NCBI GenBank assembly: GCA_964503045.1
Contig: CAZCZI010000020.1
Span: 1-64,000, forward strand
Direction: 5' to 3'
DNA length: 64,000 nt
From: CAYZJR01 sp964503045
GTDB lineage: Bacteria; Cyanobacteriota; Vampirovibrionia; Obscuribacterales; Obscuribacteraceae
Position numbers and translations under genes: made by a program. The notes below the pieces were generated by a model, which did no database searches, was not told the origin of the DNA, and saw only the letters and a list, made by a program, of their open reading frames with translations. Below, one piece after another: positions 42,503 through 51,755 of the stretch. Position 1 is the stretch's first letter; the number at the start of each line of letters is the position of its first letter.

Positions 42503-43414
42503 TTAGGTTGCTGGTCGCTCACGGCTACCGGAAAGCAACACCTTCAGCTCATACGCCACGACGCGCACGTACGCCAAGGCCATTAAACCCGCATATGCAA
42601 TCGCATCCATGTACCAACGCTCGCCTCGGTAATGCTTGCGCCAGAAGCGATACAGCCCGCGGTGCGAAGACAAAATCATCTTAGTCTTCACTTGCTTGAT
42701 TGACTGCCCGTAATGATGAACCACCCGCGCGCCGGGAGTAAACCAAATTTCCCAGCCCTTCTGCTTGATTCGAAAGCACCAATCAACTTCTTCAAAAAGC
42801 ATGAAGAAGCCCTCGTCAAGCGTACCGACCTCTTCGATTACCTTGCGCCTCAGAAGAAGACAGGCGCCTTCCGGTTGGTCGACTTGCCTCTCATCATCGT
42901 GGTTCCAATCGAGCATCTTGTACTCGCGAAACTTTGCGCCTGCTTTTGACCCGGCAGGGAACATTTTAGAGAGTCCCACGAGTTCGTAAACCATCCCCAG
43001 AAAGGTGGGAAAGGCTCTGCACGAGCGCTGAATAGTGCCATCGGAATTCAAAAGCTGCGGTGCCACGATTCCTGCCTGCGGATGCGACTCCAAAAAATGT
43101 ATTAGGTGTGATATCGCTCCTGGTTTCACCTCGGTATCGGGGTTCAGAAGCAAAATGAATTCACCAGATGCAGTGGCAAACGCCTGATTGTTAGCTGCAG
43201 CAAAACCACGATTTTCCTTGTTAGCCGTCAATTTCACCCATGGATGCTCGGCTGCGACCATGGCCGCCGAACTGTCAGCCGATGCGTTATCAACAACGAA
43301 AACCTCGAACTTGCCTGCGCCCGGATATTCCTCGAGATCTCGCCTGAGTGTCTCGAGACAGGTGCGAAGCAAATCGCGCGTGTTCCAACTAACGATGACT
43401 ACTGAAAGTCGCAT
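42503..43414 (-). CDS. GT2 family glycosyltransferase (rhamnosyltransferase-like)
   Basis: A 303-residue cytoplasmic or membrane-associated enzyme: SVVIVSWNTRDLLRTCLETL, VDNASADSS, NPDTEV (metal-binding DxD type) and EEVDWCFRIKQKGW (catalytic base region). This is the WbbL/RfbF-like subgroup that often uses dTDP-L-rhamnose, whose synthesis genes lie nearby on the other strand. It diverges from the sugar-transferase gene at 43583. Confidence 0.9.
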   Translation of the reverse strand: MRLSVVIVSWNTRDLLRTCLETLRRDLEEYPGAGKFEVFVVDNASADSSAAMVAAEHPWVKLTANKENRGFAAANNQAFATASGEFILLLNPDTEVKPGAISHLIHFLESHPQAGIVAPQLLNSDGTIQRSCRAFPTFLGMVYELVGLSKMFPAGSKAGAKFREYKMLDWNHDDERQVDQPEGACLLLRRKVIEEVGTLDEGFFMLFEEVDWCFRIKQKGWEIWFTPGARVVHHYGQSIKQVKTKMILSSHRGLYRFWRKHYRGERWYMDAIAYAGLMALAYVRVVAYELKVLLSGSRERPAT

Positions 43415-43582
43415 GGGCGTATCTTAGCAAGTTCGCCTATGCAAATCGTTTTCTTCGTTTCAGATAAACAAAACAGTTAATTCGGGCATTGAATTCTTAA
43501 TAGGTTTTTATGCGCAAAACGCGACCAAGCCGATAAATGATCCTTCAATAAAAGTGGCTCAAATCAGCGAGTTTGTATAATC

Positions 43583-44287
43583 GTGCCACGACAAATCAGT
43601 CGGCCCGAGGTCGAATTTGTGCACGATCACCATAACTGCGGTTCAAGCACTTGCTCCAAAGACCGCCCGCGAGAACCAGTCGCAACATCATCATCGCTTC
43701 CTGCAAAATCAATGCAGTTCCAACTCAAGCTGAAGCGCGCTACAGACCTTGCCCTCTGCCTGGGCGCAACGATTGTGGGTGCACCCATATTCGCGCTGAC
43801 GGCACTGGCAATCAAGCTCGATTCCCCGGGCCCGGTCATCTTCAAGCAACGCCGCGTTGGCGTCGATGGGCAATTCTTTGAGATTTATAAATTTCGCACA
43901 ATGAAAGTGGGTACTCCCAACGTGCCTACCGAAGAGATGTTGAAGCTTCCAAACCCCGTGACGCGTGTTGGACATGTGTTGCGAAGAACGAGCCTCGATG
44001 AGCTTCCGCAATTGTTTAACGTGCTTAAGGGTGAGATGAGCTTAGTTGGCCCGCGACCAGCTCTGTATAATCAGGAAGAGCTCACGGCCAAGCGGCTTGC
44101 CTGCGGCGTTCTGAAGTTTCCACCTGGGATTACCGGCTGGGCACAAGTGAACGGCCGCGACGAGTTGGCTGACGACGTGAAGGTCGAGGCAGACCGCTGG
44201 TATTGCGACAATTGGAGCTATTGGCTCGACTGGCGAATCATCGCTAAAACATTTGATGCAGTACTCAGCAAACGGGGCGCATTCTAA
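43583..44287 (+). CDS. undecaprenyl-phosphate sugar phosphotransferase (WcaJ/WbaP catalytic-domain type)
   Basis: A protein of up to 234 residues that starts glycan synthesis by moving a sugar phosphate onto undecaprenyl phosphate. One hydrophobic segment (LALCLGATIVGAPIFALTALAI) is followed by LDSPGPVIFKQRRVG, FEIYKFRTM, RRTSLDELPQLFNVLKGEMSLVGPRP and GITGWAQVNGRDEL, all family signatures. The large N-terminal membrane domain of WcaJ is absent. The start is uncertain: GTG 43583, or ATG 43712 just before the membrane segment. It precedes rmlA by 47 nt. Confidence 0.9.
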   Translation: MPRQISRPEVEFVHDHHNCGSSTCSKDRPREPVATSSSLPAKSMQFQLKLKRATDLALCLGATIVGAPIFALTALAIKLDSPGPVIFKQRRVGVDGQFFEIYKFRTMKVGTPNVPTEEMLKLPNPVTRVGHVLRRTSLDELPQLFNVLKGEMSLVGPRPALYNQEELTAKRLACGVLKFPPGITGWAQVNGRDELADDVKVEADRWYCDNWSYWLDWRIIAKTFDAVLSKRGAF

Positions 44288-44334
44288 ACTCCGCGCTGAC
44301 CTATCCAAGCGCAACACAGGAAAGACGAAAAATA

Positions 44335-45408
44335 ATGAAAGGACTGATTCTAAGTGGCGGAAAGGGCACGCGCATGCGCCCCATCACTCACACCGCCGCC
44401 AAGCAACTATTGCCGGTAGCCAACAAACCGATTCTTTTCTACGGCATAGAGGCTCTGATCTCCGCCGGCATCAAGGAGATTGGAATCATCATCTCTCCGG
44501 AAACCGGTCCCGATGTGAAAGACGCAGTCGGTGACGGCAGCAGATGGGGAATCAAAATCGTCTACATCGTGCAAGACGAACCAAAGGGTCTTGCCCACGC
44601 CGTGAAAACCGCACGCGACTTCCTCAAAGATGATCCGTTTGTGATGTATCTCGGCGACAACCTGATCAAAGATGGTGTCGGTCCGCTTGTAGAGCGCTTC
44701 AACAAAGGAAGCGCCGATGCCTTTATTTTGCTCAAAGAGGTTCCGAACCCAAGCTCATTCGGTGTGGCTCAGTTAAATGGGAACGGCCGAATTCTGCGCC
44801 TTGATGAGAAACCACCCCAGCCAAAGAGCAACTTGGCACTGGTCGGAGTCTACTTGTTCAATAAGCAAATCCACAAGGCGATCGATGAAATTAAGCCTAG
44901 CAAGCGTGGTGAGCTGGAAATCACCGACGCAATTCAACGTTTGATCGAAACAAATCATTCTGTCGACAGCCACATTCTGCAAAGCTGGTGGCTCGACACG
45001 GGAAAGAAAGACGACATGCTCGAAGCCAATCGTGTCGTGCTCGACGAAATGGTGGACGTCACCAATCAAGGCACCATCGATGAAAACTCGCGGGTGTCCG
45101 GTCGCGTGCACGTCGGCAAAGGAAGCGTTTTGCGCAACTGCACGGTTAGAGGTCCGGCGGTTATTGGCGAAGATTGTGTTTTGGAACACAGCTATGTCGG
45201 ACCATTCACGTCAATCGGTGACGGCGCGCGCGTCAGCCACGCCGAAATCGAACACTGTATTCTTCGCGAAAAATGCCAGATTCTCGAGTTTCACGGACGA
45301 ATCGAAGATAGTTTAATTGGAATGAATGTCGAGCTGACTCGCAGTCATAATAAGCCTGTCGCGTTTCGTCTAATGCTCGGAGACGACAGCAAAGTCGAAG
45401 TGGTCTAA
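44335..45408 (+). CDS. rmlA: glucose-1-phosphate thymidylyltransferase (long form)
   Basis: A 357-residue nucleotidyltransferase starting MKGLILSGGKGTRMRPITHT with the GGxGTR pyrophosphorylase loop, EPKGLAHAVKTA and MYLGDN. The C-terminal third is a left-handed beta-helix-like region (VGKGSVLRNCTVRGPAVIGE). The long form resembles StrD/GraD-type thymidylyltransferases. It makes dTDP-glucose, the first step towards dTDP-L-rhamnose. Confidence 0.9.
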   Translation: MKGLILSGGKGTRMRPITHTAAKQLLPVANKPILFYGIEALISAGIKEIGIIISPETGPDVKDAVGDGSRWGIKIVYIVQDEPKGLAHAVKTARDFLKDDPFVMYLGDNLIKDGVGPLVERFNKGSADAFILLKEVPNPSSFGVAQLNGNGRILRLDEKPPQPKSNLALVGVYLFNKQIHKAIDEIKPSKRGELEITDAIQRLIETNHSVDSHILQSWWLDTGKKDDMLEANRVVLDEMVDVTNQGTIDENSRVSGRVHVGKGSVLRNCTVRGPAVIGEDCVLEHSYVGPFTSIGDGARVSHAEIEHCILREKCQILEFHGRIEDSLIGMNVELTRSHNKPVAFRLMLGDDSKVEVV

Positions 45409-45421
45409 CGACTGCAACTAC

Positions 45422-45457
45422 AAATAGGAGAGGATCGATAAATAGGAGAGGATCGAT
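45422..45457 (+). repeat. 18-bp tandem duplication carrying the ribosome-binding site
   Basis: AAATAGGAGAGGATCGAT occurs twice without a gap (45422-45439, 45440-45457). The second copy's GGAGAGG lies upstream of ATG 45456. The first copy duplicates that site. Confidence 0.9.
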
Positions 45458-46457
45458 GTTTGGGTTGAACAGAAAGGGGTCATTTTTTGTCAACGACACA
45501 GCATTGGTGATCGCAGCAATCGCACCTGCGCTTTCAATTGCCATTTTGTCTGCATCACCCGCTCATGCACAGCAGAAACACAGCATTTGGATGGCATTGC
45601 CTCCGCCGGATGCAAAAGACACGACACCGGCGAAAACGCCCGCGACACCACCGCAAAAGACAGGCATTTTCGGGCATAAGACCGCACCTGCCGCCACGAT
45701 AAAAGTACTACCGGCGCGAGCAGCTACACAACCGGGCGCCGCACCGACTCCTGCCGGTGGTGCCACCGCAACCGGTTCATCGACACAACCAGGCACACTA
45801 GCCCAGCCGCAAGTATTTGCGCTGCCCCCGTCGAGCACCGCCAATAATACTACTTTTCCTGGCTATCAAACCGCGAATGAAACTCCGCTGGTCAACTCTG
45901 TCTGCCCGGGCGTAAACCCCAGAAAGATAATCGTCGAACGACTCCAAGAAATGGGCATTTCGCCAACTGGTGAGGCATTCAAGAACGCCCATCTAGACAT
46001 CATTGATTGTCCGGAGTTGCAAAAGTTGTTTCCCAAACGGCTTTTCTACTCGTTCAGAACGCCGTATGGCGCGCCGAAACCGCCGGAGCCACTGACCAAG
46101 AAAACAATTATATTGGTTGACGATGCAGGCAACGTGATGCCAATGACTGACTGGACTGAACTACAACGAATGTTCATCGCCCAAGGCATCAAAGTAAGCG
46201 ATGAGAAGATCGCAGCCGAGACTACAAAAGCCTGGATGGCGCTTCACCAACAATTAGTTAGAAGCGACGCCTTTGCCTTTGAAGCATCGGCCGAACCCAC
46301 AATCACGAAAGCCGAAAATGGCTCGATTAGCGCCCAGGGGCAGCTCGACGCCGAATATGAAGGCAAGAAAGTCGGACACCTGAAAGTATTTTTGCAATTC
46401 GATCAAAGCGGCAGACTGTCCATGGTCAACGAAGACAGTACGCTACCTCCCGGTTAA
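45456..46457 (+). CDS. secreted protein with Pro/Ala/Thr-rich region
   Basis: A 333-residue protein with a signal peptide (hydrophobic stretch 16-33, cleavage after AHA near 39). A Pro/Ala/Thr-rich linker covers residues ~50-130. The C-terminal ~190 residues are ordered, with KIIVERLQEMGISPTGEAF and VGHLKVFLQFDQSGRLSMVNED, but no family is recognised. It lies between rmlA and rmlB. Expression is probably strong given the two ribosome-binding-site copies. Function unknown. Confidence 0.7.
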   Translation: MFGLNRKGSFFVNDTALVIAAIAPALSIAILSASPAHAQQKHSIWMALPPPDAKDTTPAKTPATPPQKTGIFGHKTAPAATIKVLPARAATQPGAAPTPAGGATATGSSTQPGTLAQPQVFALPPSSTANNTTFPGYQTANETPLVNSVCPGVNPRKIIVERLQEMGISPTGEAFKNAHLDIIDCPELQKLFPKRLFYSFRTPYGAPKPPEPLTKKTIILVDDAGNVMPMTDWTELQRMFIAQGIKVSDEKIAAETTKAWMALHQQLVRSDAFAFEASAEPTITKAENGSISAQGQLDAEYEGKKVGHLKVFLQFDQSGRLSMVNEDSTLPPG

Positions 46458-46651
46458 TTGCAGATCGCGACTTCAGTCACCATAAAAATAATATCGGACT
46501 ACATTAGTCATTATTCATTCTGAAACCACCTCAGATTATTGGGTCGACGTTGATCACTTGACCTTCATCCGGCGAAAATCGACAAATCACTTTGTGATGC
46601 CCCGTTGTCAAGCTCTCGGGATGTTTCCCCGGGAAATACAAGGAGTCAAGA

Positions 46652-47713
46652 ATGCGCTTAGTGCTCACAGGCGGGCTGGGTTTCATCGGAAGCAACCTGG
46701 TCAGACACTTCCTTCTCAACCACCCAACGTACGAGATCATCAACCTTGATGCCCAGACATACGCCGGCCATCAAGAAAATCTCGATGGCGTTCACAGTCA
46801 TCCAAACTATCGTTTCGTCAAAGGCGAAATCCAAGACGCCGCACTCGTCGACGAAATCGTATCGGGCAGAAAGTTCGGCAAGATAGACGGCATCATCAAT
46901 CTCGCCGCCGAAAGCCATGTCGATCGATCGATTGAAGATCCCGCAACTTTCGTCAATACAAATGTGTTGGGAACACAAGTATTGTTGGAAGCCGCATACA
47001 GAAACGGTAAGAAGGGCCAGGAACCCGGCAAGTATTCCATCAAATTCTTGCAAGTCTCAACTGATGAAGTATATGGATCGCTTGGACCAACAGGCTACTT
47101 CGTTGAAGAAACTCCACTGGCTCCAAACAGCCCCTATTCAGCCAGCAAAGCCTCAGCCGACATGCTTTGCAGAGCTTACTTCCATACATTCGACTTCCCA
47201 GTGTTGATCACACGTTGCTCAAACAACTACGGCCCGTATCAACATCCTGAGAAACTGATTCCACTGTTCATCAACAACATTTTGAACAACAAACAAGTGC
47301 CGGTTTACGGTGATGGTTTGAACGTCAGAGATTGGCTGCACGTCTCCGACCACTGCAAAGCCATCGATGCCGTATTCCACAGAGGAATCGCCGGTGAAGT
47401 CTACAACGTTGGCGGCAATAACGAACGCACCAACATGCAAATCACCAAACTGATTCTCTCCGAACTCGGAAAGGGCGAAGAACTGATCAAGTATGTCCAA
47501 GACAGGCTCGGTCACGATCGCCGCTACGCCATCGACTCCGCAAAAATGCAACGAGAGCTCGGCTGGCAACCTGAATACACCTTCGAAAGAGGAATCAAAG
47601 AAACCATCGCTTGGTACAAGACGCACCAAAGCTGGCTGGATGCAGTCACCGCGCAACCGAAAGCGCCGGCAGTTATCGTACAAACCAACTTTGCTCCAAA
47701 CCCGGTTATATAG
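46652..47713 (+). CDS. rmlB: dTDP-glucose 4,6-dehydratase
   Basis: A 353-residue extended SDR enzyme. NAD-binding GGLGFIG (7-13), the dehydratase triad T137-D138-E139 and Y162-x3-K166 are all present, with FDFPVLITRCSNNYGPYQ(H)PEKLIP. It converts dTDP-glucose to dTDP-4-keto-6-deoxyglucose. AAGGAG lies 6 nt before ATG 46652. Usual length for the family. Confidence 0.95.
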   Translation: MRLVLTGGLGFIGSNLVRHFLLNHPTYEIINLDAQTYAGHQENLDGVHSHPNYRFVKGEIQDAALVDEIVSGRKFGKIDGIINLAAESHVDRSIEDPATFVNTNVLGTQVLLEAAYRNGKKGQEPGKYSIKFLQVSTDEVYGSLGPTGYFVEETPLAPNSPYSASKASADMLCRAYFHTFDFPVLITRCSNNYGPYQHPEKLIPLFINNILNNKQVPVYGDGLNVRDWLHVSDHCKAIDAVFHRGIAGEVYNVGGNNERTNMQITKLILSELGKGEELIKYVQDRLGHDRRYAIDSAKMQRELGWQPEYTFERGIKETIAWYKTHQSWLDAVTAQPKAPAVIVQTNFAPNPVI

Positions 47714-47757
47714 GCTAGAGCTGGTTAGAATCTACAGACGCAGAAGCAGAACGAAAG

Positions 47758-48618
47758 ATGAAAACGATGAAGATCTTGGTCACCGGGGCTGGTGGCATGC
47801 TAGGGCAAGCTCTAGTACCATGCCTCGAGTCTCGCGGTCACACCGTAATGGCACTGCCGAAAGAAAGTCTCGACGTCACACACTATACGCAGGTCGTCGA
47901 AACCCTGACTAAGGCAAAGCCGGATATCGTTATTCATTGCGCGGCATACACGAAAGTCGATCAAGCCGAGTCGGAGCCGGGATTGGCCTATCTGATTAAC
48001 GGATACGGCACCGAGAATCTCGCCGTGTCATGCAACACGCTCAACTTGCCGATGTTGTACGTGAGCTCCGACTACGTCTTTGACGGCGAACAAAATCAGC
48101 CCTATAACCCATGGGATGCAACGCGACCGCTGTCTATCTACGGCAAGTCCAAACTGGCCGGCGAGAAAGCCGTACAACGGCATCTCCTCAGGTTTTACAT
48201 TGTCCGAACCAGCTGGCTGTATGGTCCAAACGGCAAAAACTTCGTCGACACCATTTTGGCAATGGCGCAAGAACGCAAGACACTGCGCGTGGTATCAGAT
48301 CAGATCGGAACCCCCACCTGCACCCTCAGTCTCTCTGAGACTATTGCAGACCTCATAACCACCGGACGTTGGGGCATCTACCACGCAAGCGATGACGGCG
48401 TAACCAATTGGTATGAGTTCGCAAAAGAAATCACACGCGGGACTAACGCCGAAATCATTCCTATAGAAACGAAGGATATGCCTCGCCCTGCCACGCGCCC
48501 GAAGTATTCAGTGATGGATAAAACCACGCTGATCAATACCATTGGCCGCGAACTACCGACGTGGCAAGAGTCGCTTCAGGCGTATCTGCAACTTCGACAA
48601 ACGCGACAGCCGGTATAG
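47758..48618 (+). CDS. rmlD: dTDP-4-dehydrorhamnose reductase
   Basis: A 286-residue SDR with GAGGMLGQALV, the YVSSDYVFDG segment and Y-G-K-S-K catalytic motif, and a C-terminal NWYEFAKEI typical of RmlD. It reduces dTDP-4-keto-L-rhamnose to dTDP-L-rhamnose. ATG 47758 or 47767 may be used. It follows rmlB by 44 nt and is likely cotranscribed. Confidence 0.93.
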   Translation: MKTMKILVTGAGGMLGQALVPCLESRGHTVMALPKESLDVTHYTQVVETLTKAKPDIVIHCAAYTKVDQAESEPGLAYLINGYGTENLAVSCNTLNLPMLYVSSDYVFDGEQNQPYNPWDATRPLSIYGKSKLAGEKAVQRHLLRFYIVRTSWLYGPNGKNFVDTILAMAQERKTLRVVSDQIGTPTCTLSLSETIADLITTGRWGIYHASDDGVTNWYEFAKEITRGTNAEIIPIETKDMPRPATRPKYSVMDKTTLINTIGRELPTWQESLQAYLQLRQTRQPV

Positions 48619-48832
48619 GCAGAGCGCAACCTCACCCGTCCTCTCTAAAGCACAGAACGCACAACATCGGAATCTCATTCCAAACTGCGGATATTTAGCA
48701 CTCTCATCGCATATGATGATGTTAAAGGCAAACGCTCTCAAATCGCTTCGGCACTTTAATCTACGCTAATACTCAAGAATTTCAGTTAATCGTTTGCCTT
48801 GGTCACGACTTGTTCTTTGGGAGGGATTAACC

Positions 48833-49399
48833 ATGGAAAAACTTGATCAGGTATTTCAAACGCTTTCGTCGCAGATCGCCGGACTCTATGCGCACATGGA
48901 TTCAGGCTTTGCCGTTATTGACACCAGGCTTACAGGAATCGACGCACGCTTCAACTCAGTTGAAGACCGCTTCAATTCCGTTAACGCAAGATTGGACGGC
49001 TTCAACAAGAGACTCGATACGACAAACCAACGCTTTGATGAAACAAACCAACGCTTTGATGAAACAAACCAACGAATTGATGAAACGAATAAGCGAATTG
49101 ACGTTGTAGATCGACATACGACAATTCTGTCTCATCAGTTCACTGAGATGAACGCATTAGTTCGCCAAACCAACCTCCGATTGGAGGACACAAACGCTCG
49201 AATCGATGTCGTGCAAGCAGAGATTAAAGACTTGCATAGATCTCTAGATACTCACACAGGCGAACTCGATCAGTTCAAAGCTGACGTAACAAGGCAGTTT
49301 GAATTCGTCGACAATCGGTTCGATAAGCTGGAAGACAGAATTTCCAAGCTTCAGCCACTCAATCCACAGACCGGCGACGATAAGACGCAATCAGCGTAA
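48833..49399 (+). CDS. heptad-repeat coiled-coil protein, like 4070-4618
   Basis: A 188-residue protein from ATG 48833, with GGGAGGG 7 nt upstream. After MEKLDQVFQTLSSQIAGLYA come near-perfect seven-residue repeats (RFDETNQ, RIDETNK), coded by 21-nt DNA repeats, then RLEDTNARIDVV and a charged C-terminus. It is a continuous coiled coil and shares its plan with the protein at 4070. It lies between rmlD and the rmlC-like gene. Role unknown, perhaps a cytoskeletal or scaffold element. Confidence 0.75.
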   Translation: MEKLDQVFQTLSSQIAGLYAHMDSGFAVIDTRLTGIDARFNSVEDRFNSVNARLDGFNKRLDTTNQRFDETNQRFDETNQRIDETNKRIDVVDRHTTILSHQFTEMNALVRQTNLRLEDTNARIDVVQAEIKDLHRSLDTHTGELDQFKADVTRQFEFVDNRFDKLEDRISKLQPLNPQTGDDKTQSA

Positions 49400-49515
49400 C
49401 CATTCCGTGATCTGGCAAACGACTTTGTTGAAAAGAACCCGCTCTGGCTGGTATTCTATGCAGCTGACGTCGTTTGCTTGCACTCACGGCAAGCTTTTGT
49501 GAGACCAATCTAAAC

Positions 49516-50076
49516 ATGGTTATGCTTAAACCGCTAAACAAAGAAGCCATCGGACAGGAATACAACAAATCGCTGAGCGTTCAGGACTACTCCAAGAAGC
49601 CAACGATTGAAGGCGTTCAACTAATCAACTTGACGATGTTCGTCGACGACGGCGGTTCGCTTGCCGAAATCATTAGATTGGATGACAACGGCAACCTCCA
49701 AGTGCTGCCTGACTTCAAGGTCAAGCAAAGCACCTTCTCGCAAATGCTTCCAGGAACCATCAAAGCATTCCACCTGCACTACAACCAGGAAGACTGCTGG
49801 TTCATCATGCCGACAGATCGCTTGCTAATCGGTCTTTTCGATGCACGAAAAGACTCACCGACATACAACAACACCATGCGCTTCGTGTTAGGCGCCGGTC
49901 GCGCTCAGTTGCTCTACATCCCGCGCGGCGTTGCTCATGGTCTTGCAAATCCATGGCAGCACCCTGCCAACATGATTTACTTCGTCAATCAATGCTTCGA
50001 CGCCAGCCAACCAGATGAGCATCGACTTCCCTGGGACACTCTGGGAGAAGACTTCTGGGAAATTCGCAAGGGCTGA
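49516..50076 (+). CDS. dTDP-4-dehydrorhamnose 3,5-epimerase-like cupin
   Basis: A 186-residue cupin (ATG 49516; 49522 possible). The catalytic region FHLHYNQEDCWFIMPTDR and YIPRGVAHGLANP match RmlC-type epimerases, and the location completes the rml set. The order differs somewhat from canonical RmlC, so a related nucleotide-sugar epimerase is possible. No clear ribosome-binding site is seen. Confidence 0.75.
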   Translation: MVMLKPLNKEAIGQEYNKSLSVQDYSKKPTIEGVQLINLTMFVDDGGSLAEIIRLDDNGNLQVLPDFKVKQSTFSQMLPGTIKAFHLHYNQEDCWFIMPTDRLLIGLFDARKDSPTYNNTMRFVLGAGRAQLLYIPRGVAHGLANPWQHPANMIYFVNQCFDASQPDEHRLPWDTLGEDFWEIRKG

Positions 50077-50081
50077 CCTTG

Positions 50082-51707
50082 ATGCATTTCTCAAAATTCA
50101 CAACTACGCTTGCAGCAGCCTATTCTGCTGTGACGGTTTCACTACTTGTTGGCATAACTCCAACTGCGATTGCACAAGAGCATCCAGCGACAGTGCTGTC
50201 TCGACAAGCTCTTTCTAAGATCGACAATAAGGACTGGGCAGGGGCAATCAAAGACTACGACGCAGCCTTGCGGCTGATGCCTGCCGATGCCAGGTCAGGT
50301 CTTTCGAAAATCTATAACAACAGGGGATACGCAAAGGAACATCTAAAAGATTTCGCCGGCGCAATCGCTGACTATTCCGACTGCATTCGCATGGATCAAA
50401 ACCTTCCAGAACCGTTTTTCAGGCGAGCCAAGCTACTCGTAGACACCAATACTAATCTCCAACGAGCAATTGAAGACGCAACATATTGCATTCGCAATGG
50501 ATACAGTCTTGGCGACTCATACTTTTTTCGAGGTACAGCGTACTTTTACTCGAACAAGCAATCCAATGCGATAGCGGATTTCACCGAATCAATCAAGCTA
50601 AATCCTCAAGATTTAGATGCTTGGACCCTCCGCGCAAATGCAAAGTTTGACCTCAAAGACTATAAAGGTACGATTGAAGATTGCAATCAAGCAATTAGAA
50701 TCGACAACAAAAGTGCGGACGCTTTCTTCTATCGCGCTCTATCAAGATTCAACCTGCAAGACGATAAGGGTGCTCTCGAAGACATCGATTGTGCGGTAGC
50801 TCTTAGACCAACAGAATGGCATTTCATCCAATTTCGAGGAACCGCCCGCAAAGAAGTCCATGACTACAAAGGAGCACAAAAGGACTACGAGCAAGCGCTC
50901 AAGATTAACCCGTCCAGTCAGGAACTCAAAAATCAACTTGCCACAGTGAAACAATTGATCGCAAGCACCGCAAGTACAGGCGTCGCGCCTACCGCAAACA
51001 ACACCACATACAGTGGCAGCTCGACCAGTGCATCAAGCACCAAGAGTTCGAGCAACCCAGCGACCAAGACCAGTCGGACTCTCGATTTTGCTGGTTCATT
51101 TAAGTGCCTCTGCTCTGTCGATTCGTACATCCGCCGCGGTCAAGTAAATATCAGCGAACAGAATAACAACATGTATCAAATCAGATGGAAGTTCGATGAC
51201 GGGAAAGGACCTTTCGAAGCAATCGGCATCAAATCCGGCACCGGCCTCGCATCTGCGTTTGAGCTCAATAACTTCGTCGGCGTCTCTCTCTATAGGACTG
51301 TAGATGACTTGATTGCCGGCCCCACATTCAGCGCCAGCGTTAAAGGCTCAGAACTCGATATGCTGTACAAACCCGATAACTTACTTCCGCTATTACCCAG
51401 GTCAGACAAACCAGCCGATGTTAGCGGCAACTGGTCAGTATCTGGCGACAACGGCGACAATCACCCATACAAAGGTGCTCTGACACTAACCAAAGTTGGT
51501 CCATGGAACTACCAAGCACACTGGGAACTAAGTGACGGAAGGAAACTAGAGGGACTTGGCGCCGTTTCTCTCAACATGCTTGCACTTGCATTCAAGAAGC
51601 AACAATCGTATGGCGTATTGCTCTACACACTTGACAGTGATGGAAAAATGCAAGCAGTCGGAAGAACCTCCGATTCCAAAGCGATTTGGGAAAACGCGCA
51701 GAGATAA
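50082..51707 (+). CDS. secreted TPR protein with two C-terminal beta domains
   Basis: A 541-residue protein with a signal peptide (1-32, ending AIA), six or more TPRs up to residue ~285 (for example DYDAALRLMP and DFTESIKLNP), a Ser/Thr-rich linker (~290-330) and two related ~90-residue beta-rich domains (FAGSFKCLCSV... and VSGNWSVSGDN...), each with a Y.I.W(K/E)...DG...G core. It belongs with other periplasmic TPR proteins of the window. The start 50082 follows the preceding stop closely. Function unknown. Confidence 0.75.
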   Translation: MHFSKFTTTLAAAYSAVTVSLLVGITPTAIAQEHPATVLSRQALSKIDNKDWAGAIKDYDAALRLMPADARSGLSKIYNNRGYAKEHLKDFAGAIADYSDCIRMDQNLPEPFFRRAKLLVDTNTNLQRAIEDATYCIRNGYSLGDSYFFRGTAYFYSNKQSNAIADFTESIKLNPQDLDAWTLRANAKFDLKDYKGTIEDCNQAIRIDNKSADAFFYRALSRFNLQDDKGALEDIDCAVALRPTEWHFIQFRGTARKEVHDYKGAQKDYEQALKINPSSQELKNQLATVKQLIASTASTGVAPTANNTTYSGSSTSASSTKSSSNPATKTSRTLDFAGSFKCLCSVDSYIRRGQVNISEQNNNMYQIRWKFDDGKGPFEAIGIKSGTGLASAFELNNFVGVSLYRTVDDLIAGPTFSASVKGSELDMLYKPDNLLPLLPRSDKPADVSGNWSVSGDNGDNHPYKGALTLTKVGPWNYQAHWELSDGRKLEGLGAVSLNMLALAFKKQQSYGVLLYTLDSDGKMQAVGRTSDSKAIWENAQR

Positions 51708-51755
51708 CCAACCAGCTGGGAGTTTCATTAAAGAGCCCGCGTGGAAGGAAGTGTC

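Noticed and set aside
48980..49100. CRISPR-like repeat array
   Set aside because: The 21-nt repeats lie within a coding frame, give heptads and have no spacers.
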